DNA of 37,879 nucleotides from NCBI GenBank assembly GCA_964583765.1, contig CAZOWW010000049.1:1-37879 (forward strand), given 5' to 3'. Origin of the DNA: CAZOWW01 sp964583765. GTDB taxonomy: Bacteria > Actinomycetota > Actinomycetes > Actinomycetales > Kineosporiaceae. The notes below the pieces were generated by a model that saw only the letters and a list, made by a program, of their open reading frames with translations, ran no database searches and had not been told where the DNA came from. This document shows, one piece after another, positions 1 to 7,062 of the stretch. How positions within the stretch are numbered: the stretch's first letter is position 1; each line of letters opens with the position of its first letter. A program made the translations under genes and the position numbers.

Positions 1-347
1 CCGCCTGAGAACTTGGCTCATCCCTCAACCCCACAGGGACCAAGGGTCCCTAGGGATCACCGACACTGCACCTGGACCGGTCCGGATCGGGTCGGCGATC
101 CGGTTCAGTGTGCCTTCCCGGGTTTACACGATGCCCCGTAGGGTAGGAAAGTCACGGCGGGTGCTGTTGTTCACTCGTTCGCTACCGAACGTGTTGGAGC
201 GTTTCGAGTAATGGCGTGGGAAGCAACCGTCATGTCTTGACAGGCCTGTTGATCGCCGCTTGAATCGAGCCTCGCCGGTTGGCGCACCTCGCATTGTGTG
301 TTCTTGTTTACCTCGATCCGTCCACGCCCCCCTGCAGTGGAGGAATC
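1..347. other. Upstream non-coding region of the sugar importer
   Basis: No convincing coding sequence is seen in this 347-base leader. It holds a GC hairpin at 35-51 (AGGGACC, 3-base loop, GGTCCCT), a small inverted repeat CGTTCG-CTAC-CGAACG at 176-191, and the promoter candidate listed separately. The hairpin at 35-51 could be the terminator of a gene left of the window or an operator; neither can be decided here. Confidence 0.5.
237..265 (+). promoter_or_regulatory. Candidate housekeeping promoter with palindromic operator, sugar importer operon
   Basis: A -35 box TTGACA at 237-242 is followed after a 17-base spacer by TTGAAT at 260-265, a fair match to an actinobacterial -10. A perfect 10-base palindrome ACAGGCCTGT (240-249) overlaps the -35 box, which would suit a repressor site. 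The inferred transcript start near 272 leaves about 75 bases of leader before the ATG at 348. Confidence 0.45.
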
Positions 348-1700
348 ATGTCCCCTTCCTCGTCCGGTGATCTGCCCTCTTCGACTCCGCTCACCTCGGC
401 TCTCGGACGTCGTGCACTTCTCCGGGGGGTCGCGGGGCTGGCGGGCGCGGCCCTGCTCCCGGTCGGATTGACGGCGTGCGGGAGCACGTCGAAGGGCACG
501 AGTTCCCCGGGATCAGGATCCGGCGGCGGCGCAATCACCTTCGGCTCCAACTACTCCGACACCAGCACGAGAACTGCCTTCGCGGCCCTGACCCGTGCCG
601 CGACCGGGGCGACCGGGACCGGTATCACGATCAACACGGTCGACCACAACACGTTCCAGCAGACCATCAACACCTATCTCCAGGGGACCCCCAACGATCT
701 GTTCACCTGGTTCGCCGGGTACCGGATGCAGTTCTTCGCCGACCAAGGACTCATCGGTCAGATCGACGACGTCTGGGACAGCATCGGCGCCGGGTTCAAC
801 GATGCGGCGAAGGCGCTGTCGAGGGGACTCGACGGCCACTACTACTTCGTCCCCATGTACAACTACCCGTGGGTCGTCTGGTACAGCAGAAGTCTCTTCG
901 CCAGTAAGGGCTACACCGTGCCCGCCACCTGGGACGAGTTCGTCGCACTGGCGCAGCGGATGAAGACGGACGGGCTCGTTCCGCTCGCCTTCGCCGACAA
1001 GGACGGGTGGCCCGCGCTGGGGACCTTCGACATCATCAACCTGCGGGTGAACGGGTACGACTACCACATCAAGCTCATGAAGCACGAGATCCCCTGGACC
1101 GACAAGGGCGTCACGAGCGTCTTCGACCAGTGGGCGCAACTCCTGCCCTACTGCCAACAGGGTGCCAACGGCCGCATCTGGCAGGACGCCGCCAAGGCCC
1201 TGGAGAACAAGCAGGCCGGGATGATGTTCCAGGGTTCCAACCAGGTGGCGGCCAATTACGCGGCGGCCAACCTTCCGGACCTCGACTTCTTCGTCTATCC
1301 GGTGATCAATCCCACCTATGGGACCGATTACATGGACGCCCCGACGGATGGATTCTGTCTGAGCCGGAAGGCCAAGAACCCGGCGGCGGCCAGGAAGATC
1401 CTCGAATTCCTGGGGACCGGGCCCGCCGAGAGCATCTTCCTCGAATCCGACAAGTGGGATGTCGGTGTCGCCTCGAAAGTGGACCCGAGCGGGTACGACA
1501 CCGTTCAGAAGAAGGGGCTGGCCGCCATCGGTGCCTGCAAGGCGGTCTCCCAGTTCATGGACCGCGACACCGACCCCGGCTTCGCCAGCAACGTCATGAT
1601 CCCGGCTGTTCAGCACTTCATCGACAACCACGGTCAGTCCGACATCGCCGGCCTTCAGAAGAGCATCGAGGCTCAGGCCAAGAGCATCTTCGCCGGCTGA
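348..1700 (+). CDS. ABC sugar transporter substrate-binding lipoprotein
   Basis: Extracytoplasmic solute-binding protein (family 1 / SBP_bac_8 type, inferred from overall pattern) that would capture a sugar or oligosaccharide for the two permeases encoded next. I chose the ATG at 348 because GGAGG lies just upstream and the protein then begins with a proper signal: twin arginine at residues 21-22 (GRRALLRG), a hydrophobic stretch, and lipobox LTAC with the lipid-bearing Cys at residue 44. A longer reading from 279 would bury the signal. The mature part, about 405 residues, is of normal length and rich in aromatic residues, as in carbohydrate binders. The next gene overlaps its stop codon. The substrate cannot be told. 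Confidence 0.9.
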   Translation: MSPSSSGDLPSSTPLTSALGRRALLRGVAGLAGAALLPVGLTACGSTSKGTSSPGSGSGGGAITFGSNYSDTSTRTAFAALTRAATGATGTGITINTVDHNTFQQTINTYLQGTPNDLFTWFAGYRMQFFADQGLIGQIDDVWDSIGAGFNDAAKALSRGLDGHYYFVPMYNYPWVVWYSRSLFASKGYTVPATWDEFVALAQRMKTDGLVPLAFADKDGWPALGTFDIINLRVNGYDYHIKLMKHEIPWTDKGVTSVFDQWAQLLPYCQQGANGRIWQDAAKALENKQAGMMFQGSNQVAANYAAANLPDLDFFVYPVINPTYGTDYMDAPTDGFCLSRKAKNPAAARKILEFLGTGPAESIFLESDKWDVGVASKVDPSGYDTVQKKGLAAIGACKAVSQFMDRDTDPGFASNVMIPAVQHFIDNHGQSDIAGLQKSIEAQAKSIFAG

Positions 1701-2647
1701 TGGCGTCCGATCCCGCAGTTCCCCGCACCCCGTCGGCCTCGCGTCGCCGACGGGGTGCGCGCAGCCTCTCGGGCCGCGACCGGATCGTCCTCACCCTCAT
1801 GATCGGCATACCGCTGGTCGTCGACCTCGCGTTCGTCTGGTTTCCCGCCCTGGCGTCGGTTCTGCTCTCCTTCACCAAGTGGAACGGCATCGGGGGAATC
1901 GACTCGATCAAGTGGGTCGGTACCACCAACTATCACCAGGCCGCCACCATCTACACGCCGTTCTGGCCCGCGGTCCGGCACAACTTCATCTGGCTCGCGG
2001 TGTTCCTGCTGCTTGCCACGCCCCTGGGGATCCTGTTCGCGGTCGCTCTGGACCGCAACCTGCGGGGAAGCCGGGTCTACCAGAGCATCCTGTTCCTCCC
2101 GGTGATGCTCTCACTGGCCCTGATCGGGATCATCTGGGAGTTCATGTACTCCCAGAACTACGGCCTGGTCAACACACTTCTCCAGCGGAACGGCCAGAAC
2201 AATGCCATCAACTGGCTGGGTGATCCCCACCTGAATCTGTGGGCGGTCCTGGTCGAGGCGAGCTGGCGCCAGGCCGGATACGTCATGGTGCTGTACCTCG
2301 CCGGGCTCAAGTCCTTCGACCCTTCGCTGCGCGAGGCGGCGCGCGTGGACGGGGCCAACGCCTGGCAGACCTTCTGGCGGGTCGTCTTCCCGGTGCTGCG
2401 TCCGATCAACGTGGTGATCGTCGTGGTCACCGTCATCGAGTCACTGCGTGCGTTCGACCTGGTGTACATCACGAACGGTGGTAGCAACGGCCTGGAACTG
2501 CTCTCCGTCCTGGTCACGAAGAACATCGTCGGTGAACGCACGAGCATCGGCTTCGGCTCGGCCCTCGGGGTCGTTCTGCTCGTCATCTCCCTGGTCCCGA
2601 TCGTCATCTTCCTCGTGCAGCAGTTCCGTCACCAGGAGCAGCAGTGA
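1700..2647 (+). CDS. ABC sugar transporter permease, MalF/UgpA type
   Basis: Integral membrane subunit of the importer, 315 residues, with about six hydrophobic segments after a basic cytoplasmic N terminus (SRRRRGARS). The cytoplasmic EAA loop that docks the ATPase is visible: EAARVDGANAWQTFWRVVFP near residues 212-231. The start ATG overlaps the stop of the binding-protein gene (ATGA), so translation is probably coupled. It pairs with the following permease to form the heterodimeric channel. Upstream in-frame ATG codons exist but lie inside the binding-protein gene and are not credible. Confidence 0.92.
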   Translation: MASDPAVPRTPSASRRRRGARSLSGRDRIVLTLMIGIPLVVDLAFVWFPALASVLLSFTKWNGIGGIDSIKWVGTTNYHQAATIYTPFWPAVRHNFIWLAVFLLLATPLGILFAVALDRNLRGSRVYQSILFLPVMLSLALIGIIWEFMYSQNYGLVNTLLQRNGQNNAINWLGDPHLNLWAVLVEASWRQAGYVMVLYLAGLKSFDPSLREAARVDGANAWQTFWRVVFPVLRPINVVIVVVTVIESLRAFDLVYITNGGSNGLELLSVLVTKNIVGERTSIGFGSALGVVLLVISLVPIVIFLVQQFRHQEQQ

Positions 2648-3597
2648 GCGCCCTCCCGAGTCCTGCGCACATTCCCCCCGATCCTCCGGGGCCGAGGCTC
2701 TCGGAGCCGAGACCCTCGGAGGCCCCGGGTCCCGCGCCGCACCTCAGGCCCCGTCGACACTGGGGCTCGCATCTCTTCCTCGCCGTCGCGGCCGTACTGT
2801 GGATCACTCCCGTCCTGTGGGCGTTCTTCCTCTCTTTGCGCCCGTTGGCGGAGACCAACAAGTACGGCTACCTCTCGCGTCCCCGATCGCTGACGCTCGA
2901 CAATTTCCGCGATGCCTGGACCCAGGCGGACCTGCCGCACTACTTCCTCAACTCGATCATCATCACGGTCCCGGCCGTCCTCGTGACCCTGTTCGCCGCC
3001 GCGTGCGTGGCATTCGGCCTCGCCCGACTGGGCCGTCGGCTGAACCTGTTCCTGCTGATCCTCTTTACCGCCGGGAACCTGCTCCCGCAGCAGGTGATCA
3101 TCACCCCGCTCTACCGGATCTACCTCTCGGTGCACCTGCCGACCTGGCTGTCCGACAGCGGGCTGCTCTACGACTCGACCCTGGGTCTCGTGGTCATCAA
3201 CGTCTCCTTCCAACTGGGCTTCTGCGTGTTCGTCCTCAGCAACTACATGCGCACGATCCCGGTGGAGATCACCGAGGCGGCGCTCATCGACGGTGCCTCG
3301 CTCTGGACCCGCTTCTGGCGACTCACGTTGCCGCTGTGCCGCCCCGCGCTCGCAGCGCTGGCCACGCTCCTGACGATCTGGATCTACAACGACTTCTTCT
3401 GGGCCATCGCGCTGATGTCCACGGGCAGCAAGCGTCCGATCACCTCGGCCCTCGCCAACCTCCAGGGCCAGTTCTTCGTCAACGACAACCTGCTCGCTGC
3501 CGGGGCACTCCTGACCGCGATCCCCACCCTCGTGGTCTTCGTCCTGCTGCAGAAACAGTTCATCTCCGGGCTCGCGCTGGGGGCGACCAAGGGCTGA
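2644..3597 (+). CDS. ABC sugar transporter permease, MalG/UgpE type
   Basis: Second membrane subunit, 317 residues, starting with GTG in a GTGA overlap with the previous stop. A proline-rich cytoplasmic N terminus of about 40 residues precedes the first membrane segment. The EAA loop reads EAALIDGASLWTRFWRLTLP. It ends in the family-typical C terminus (QKQFISGLALGATKG). No ATP-binding subunit follows; the next gene is convergent. In many actinobacteria such importers are energised by one shared ATPase (MsiK in Streptomyces) encoded elsewhere, which is the likeliest explanation here. Confidence 0.92.
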   Translation: MSALPSPAHIPPDPPGPRLSEPRPSEAPGPAPHLRPRRHWGSHLFLAVAAVLWITPVLWAFFLSLRPLAETNKYGYLSRPRSLTLDNFRDAWTQADLPHYFLNSIIITVPAVLVTLFAAACVAFGLARLGRRLNLFLLILFTAGNLLPQQVIITPLYRIYLSVHLPTWLSDSGLLYDSTLGLVVINVSFQLGFCVFVLSNYMRTIPVEITEAALIDGASLWTRFWRLTLPLCRPALAALATLLTIWIYNDFFWAIALMSTGSKRPITSALANLQGQFFVNDNLLAAGALLTAIPTLVVFVLLQKQFISGLALGATKG

Positions 3598-3636
3598 GGC
3601 TTCCCGGGGCCGGGCTGACGTCTCCTCGGGGCAGGT

Positions 3637-4455
3637 TCACGTGCTCCCGGGGCCGCCGCCGTCCAGCCGGTCGTCGTCCGGTCCGCCCCCGTCCAGCTGG
3701 CCGCCGTCCAGCACGATCACCCGGTCGGCGAGCAGTTCGGCGTCCCGTGGATCGTGCGTGACCAGGATGCTCGGACCGCCGAACGCGGCCAGGTGCTCCA
3801 CGATGCCCTCCCTCGTCTCCGCGTGGGTGCGGGTGTCGAGGGCGGCGAACGGTTCGTCGAGCAGCAACACCTGTGGATCGGCGGCGAGCGCACGGGCGAG
3901 GGCGACCCGCTGCGCCTGGCCGCCGGAGAGCGCGGAAGGACGTCGCCGGGCGAGCGCGCCGAGGCCGAGCCGCTCCAGCCATGGTTGAGCAGCGGCCCGG
4001 GCGGCGGAGCGGCGAAGGCCCTGTACCCGCCCCGCGAACGCGACGTTGTCGAGCACGGACAGGTGGGGGAACAGGCGGTAGTCCTGGAACACCACCCCGA
4101 CCCTGCGCTGGGGGGCGGTGAGGAAGCGGCCGGTCCCGGCGTCGTCCCAGAGCTCGCCGTTCAGGGCGATGTGTCCTTGGGCGACGGGCAGCAGCCCGGC
4201 CACCGCCCGCAGCAGGGTGGACTTGCCCGCACCACTGCAACCGAGCACCGCCAGCACCTCGCCCCCGGCCACCTCCACGCGGACGTCCAGTCGGAACGTC
4301 CCGCGTTCCACGATCATGTCGGCGTGCAGCCGGGTCTCGGTCGCGGCCGGGAGCCAGGGCGCCGGACCGGCGTCGAGCGGGGTCTCGGGATCGGCGTGCA
4401 GCCGCGGCGCGGGATCGGCGTGCGGCTGGGGCTCGATCATGCGGGGCGCGCTCAT
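3637..4455 (-). CDS. modC: Molybdate ABC transporter ATP-binding protein
   Basis: ATPase that powers molybdate uptake by ModB. Walker A GCSGAGKST lies at residues 72-80, followed by a Q-loop (VVFQDYRLFPH), the signature LSGGQAQR, Walker B VLLLDEP and the H-loop VTHD. It is short (272 residues) and lacks the C-terminal TOBE/Mop domain of E. coli ModC; that domain sits instead in the regulator at 6398-6805. I chose the ATG at 4455 because it overlaps the modB stop (ATGA). This leaves a repetitive N-terminal extension of about 46 residues (HADP-type repeats) before the ABC domain; a start at the ATG at 4317 is possible but has no ribosome site. The tail is also repetitive (DGGGPDDDRLDGGGP). Confidence 0.9.
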   Translation of the reverse strand: MSAPRMIEPQPHADPAPRLHADPETPLDAGPAPWLPAATETRLHADMIVERGTFRLDVRVEVAGGEVLAVLGCSGAGKSTLLRAVAGLLPVAQGHIALNGELWDDAGTGRFLTAPQRRVGVVFQDYRLFPHLSVLDNVAFAGRVQGLRRSAARAAAQPWLERLGLGALARRRPSALSGGQAQRVALARALAADPQVLLLDEPFAALDTRTHAETREGIVEHLAAFGGPSILVTHDPRDAELLADRVIVLDGGQLDGGGPDDDRLDGGGPGST

Positions 4456-5318
4456 CCGGGGCCTCGCGATCCGGAGCGCCACCAGCGGTCCCGCAGCAGC
4501 ACGAGCGCGGTGATCGAGACGGCCAGGAGCACCAGGCTCAACGCGGCGGCGGAGTCCGGATCGGACTCCAGCGCCAGGTAGACGGCCAACGGCATGGTCT
4601 GCGTGCGTCCGGGGAAGTTGCCGGCGAAGGTGATCGTGGCCCCGAACTCACCGAGCGCGCGAGTCCAGCACAGCACACTGCCCGCGACCAGGCTCGGGGA
4701 GATCAGGGGCAGGGTGATCCGCGTGAAGGTGACGAACGGGCGGGCGCCGAGGGTCGCGGCGGCCTCCTCCAGGCCCCGGTCGGCCGAGCGCAAAGCCCCC
4801 TCGACGGTCATGACGAGGAAGGGCATGGAGACGAACGTCTCGGCCACGACCACCCCGGCCGTGGTGAATGGCAGGGTGATCCCGAACCAGCTGTCCAGGT
4901 AGCGGCCGATCAACCCGGCCCGGCCGAGCACCAGCAGCAGGGCGACACCGCCGACCACCGGTGGCAACACCAACGGCAGGGTGACCAGGGCGCGCAGCAG
5001 CCGCACCGCGGGGCCACGTCCCCTGGCCAGCACCCAGGCGAGAGGCACGCCCAGCAGCAACGACCCGACGGTGGCCAGGGTCGCGCACTGCAGGGACAAG
5101 CGCAGGGCGGCGAGCACGCCGGTGCCCGCCAGCAGGTGGGCCACGGAGTGCCAGGGGGTGCGGGCGAGGATGCCGAGCAGGGGAAGCACGAGGAACGCGG
5201 CACCGACAGCCGCCGGAACGCGCACCGCCCAGGGGATGCGGGCCTGCGGAACCCGGCGCAGGCCACGGACCCGACGCGGCGGTCGGGCCGGGCCGGGTCC
5301 GGGCTGTTCCCGGGTCAT
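4452..5318 (-). CDS. modB: Molybdate ABC transporter permease
   Basis: Membrane channel of the molybdate importer, 288 residues, with five to six hydrophobic segments after a basic, proline-rich N terminus. The cytoplasmic coupling loop is visible as EEAAATLGARPFVTFTRITLP, followed by the conserved CWTRALGEFGATITFAGN block of the ModB/CysT family. The gene begins 7 bases after the modA stop and overlaps modC by 4 bases, so modABC is one transcription unit. The neighbours and the GEFGAT block support molybdate rather than sulfate. Confidence 0.92.
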   Translation of the reverse strand: MTREQPGPGPARPPRRVRGLRRVPQARIPWAVRVPAAVGAAFLVLPLLGILARTPWHSVAHLLAGTGVLAALRLSLQCATLATVGSLLLGVPLAWVLARGRGPAVRLLRALVTLPLVLPPVVGGVALLLVLGRAGLIGRYLDSWFGITLPFTTAGVVVAETFVSMPFLVMTVEGALRSADRGLEEAAATLGARPFVTFTRITLPLISPSLVAGSVLCWTRALGEFGATITFAGNFPGRTQTMPLAVYLALESDPDSAAALSLVLLAVSITALVLLRDRWWRSGSRGPG

Positions 5319-5325
5319 CGGCGCG

Positions 5326-6276
5326 TCACGGTGTGAGGAACCCCGCCGCGGTGAGGGCTGCGGTTCCGGTGGGCGAGAGCACCCACGCCTGGAACGCCTG
5401 GGCGAGGGTGGGATTCCCCGATGTGGTGAGCACCGCGATGGGGTACTTGGTCGAGGCGTTCACCGTCGACGGGATCGGCACCCCCTTCACCGCGGATCCG
5501 GCCGAGCGGACGTCCGTGACGTAGACGATGCCGGCGTCCACCTCACCCAGACGGACCTTGGCGAGAGTGGCCTTGACGTCGATCTCGTTCGTGGCGGGCG
5601 TGAGCGTGAGGTGGGCGTTGGCCAGCACCGTGCGGGCGGTCGACCCGCAGGGGACGGCGGGGGCGCAGAGGGCCACTTTCTCCTGGGGTCGCGCCAGGTC
5701 GGACAACTGCGTGATCTTCCCGGGGTTGGCCGGCGGGACGGCGATCTCCATCTCGTTCCGTGCGAAGGTCACCGGTGCGCTCGCATGGCGGCTCGCCACG
5801 ACCTTGTCCATGGTCGAGACGGAGGCCGAGGCGAACACGTCGGCCGGAGCGCCCTGGGTGATCTGGGTGGCGAGGGTCGAGCTGGCGCCGAAACTGAAGG
5901 TGATCGTGGTCCCGGGGTGGGCCGCCTCGAAGCTCTTGCCCAGGGCGGTGAACGTCTCGGTGAGCGACGCGGCGGCGAGGACCGTGAGGTGCCCGGACAC
6001 GCCGGACGCGGTCGCCGCCGAGCCGGCCGGGCTCACCGTGTCGGTGGTCCCGGTGGTCCCCGTCGTCCCGGTGGAACTGCTGCCGCCGCAACCGGCGAGC
6101 AGGCTGAACAGCACGGCGGCCATGGTGCCGAGCGTTGTCCGGCTCCCGCGAGGTCGACGTGGTAGGTGACGACGTCCAAGGTCCTGGTGCGCAGGGCCCA
6201 GCGGCGGGTGAGGACGTCGACGTGACCGGTGACGAGGCCGAGGTGACGGGGGAGCCGCGCGGCGGGACGTGGGCAT
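5326..6276 (-). CDS. modA: Molybdate-binding lipoprotein
   Basis: Periplasmic-type binding protein for molybdate or tungstate. ModA hallmarks are present: LTVLAAASLTETF, FSFGASSTLATQI, GAPADVFASAS and a C-terminal NPTLAQAFQAWVLSPTGTAAL. The lipobox LAGC places the lipidated Cys at residue 63 when translation starts at the ATG at 6276. That ATG has an excellent ribosome site (AGGAGG, 5 bases away). The only later ATG in the frame before the lipobox is 6123, which would give a signal peptide without a basic start. The 51-residue Arg/Pro/His-rich N-terminal extension is therefore probably translated, though its role is unclear. First gene of modABC. Confidence 0.88.
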   Translation of the reverse strand: MPTSRRAAPPSPRPRHRSRRRPHPPLGPAHQDLGRRHLPRRPRGSRTTLGTMAAVLFSLLAGCGGSSSTGTTGTTGTTDTVSPAGSAATASGVSGHLTVLAAASLTETFTALGKSFEAAHPGTTITFSFGASSTLATQITQGAPADVFASASVSTMDKVVASRHASAPVTFARNEMEIAVPPANPGKITQLSDLARPQEKVALCAPAVPCGSTARTVLANAHLTLTPATNEIDVKATLAKVRLGEVDAGIVYVTDVRSAGSAVKGVPIPSTVNASTKYPIAVLTTSGNPTLAQAFQAWVLSPTGTAALTAAGFLTP

Positions 6277-6281
6277 GCGGA

Positions 6282-6287
6282 CCTCCT
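6282..6287 (-). promoter_or_regulatory. Strong ribosome-binding site deciding the modA start
   Basis: Reading leftward, AGGAGG is followed by TCCGC and the ATG at 6276. It is among the best Shine-Dalgarno matches in the window and favours the long form of ModA. Confidence 0.6.
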
Positions 6288-6397
6288 GAGGTGCGCGCCC
6301 CGGCGGGGCGACTCGGACGGGATGCGCCAGGTCGGGCGCCTCGTCGCGCAGGACCGGGACCGTGGTGAGGGGCCGGGCTCCCCGGGCGCGCCGTGGT

Positions 6398-6805
6398 TCA
6401 GGCGTCCGGGATCTCCACGACCACGTTCGTGGACTTCACGCTGGCCACCGCCAGCACACCGGGGGCCAGCTCCAGTTCCTCCACGGCCTCCCTGCTCATG
6501 AGGGAGACCACGCGGAACGGACCGGCCTGGATCTCGACCTGGGCCATGACGCCGTCCACGGTCACCTTGGTCACCAGGCCGGTGAACCGGTTGCGGGCCG
6601 ATCCGCCGACGATCCGGGTGGTGCGCTCGCGGGGTGTCGCGGCGGCGAGCTCCTCCGCGAACCGGGCGAGTGCGGCACCGTCCACGGCCCGCCGTCCGGT
6701 CTGGTCGACCGTGGTGGGCAACCGTCCGGAGTCGGCCCATCGCCGGACGGTGTCGTCACTGACACCCAACAGGTCCGCCGCCTGGCGGATGCGGAAGGTG
6801 GCCAC
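6398..6805 (-). CDS. HTH-TOBE (Mop domain) molybdate-responsive regulator
   Basis: A 135-residue protein with an excisionase/MerR-like helix-turn-helix at residues 4-31 (RIRQAADLLGVSDDTVRRWA) and a single TOBE/Mop domain at about 66-133 (ARNRFTGLVTKVTVDGVMAQVEI... AVASVKSTNVVVE). The Mop domain binds molybdate or tungstate, so the protein is likely the molybdate sensor for modABC, which starts 121 bases downstream on the same strand. I chose the GTG at 6805: it gives the family start (VATFRIRQAADLLG), and a -10-like TACGGT lies 7 bases upstream with no ribosome site, which fits leaderless translation. Longer readings to 6973 add a stretch with no recognisable content. Confidence 0.85.
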   Translation of the reverse strand: MATFRIRQAADLLGVSDDTVRRWADSGRLPTTVDQTGRRAVDGAALARFAEELAAATPRERTTRIVGGSARNRFTGLVTKVTVDGVMAQVEIQAGPFRVVSLMSREAVEELELAPGVLAVASVKSTNVVVEIPDA

Positions 6806-6812
6806 GTCGAGA

Positions 6813-6841
6813 ACCGTATCCGCGAATGCGTGTCGAATACG
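6813..6841 (-). promoter_or_regulatory. Leaderless promoter and inverted-repeat operator of the Mop regulator
   Basis: On the minus strand, TACGGT (6818-6813) sits 7 bases before the GTG start. An inverted repeat, CGTATTCG ... CGGATACG (arms 6834-6841 and 6815-6822, one mismatch, 11-base spacer), overlaps this -10. The overlap suggests autorepression by the HTH-TOBE protein. The arm spacing is about one helical turn, as expected for a dimeric regulator. Confidence 0.45.
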
Positions 6842-7062
6842 TGCCCAGAGCCGTGAACGGGATGTTTCCGCGGGTGAGATGTCGCGGATGCGGAGGTGAT
6901 CAGGGCAACACCGAGCTGCCGAGGCCCGGTGCGGATCCCGGTGGCGTACCGCATTCGCTCGTCTCGCGTTCACTGTCCGTGCAGGGCAGGGCCACCTGTC
7001 GCTCCTAGGTTCCGAAGAAAGGAGTGCAGACCGAGCTATTCGAGTGCAGAAGTGGGGCGGAG

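Noticed and set aside
181..215. LacI-type operator around TTGGAGCGTTTCGA
   Set aside because: The two halves around the central CG do not match as an inverted repeat.
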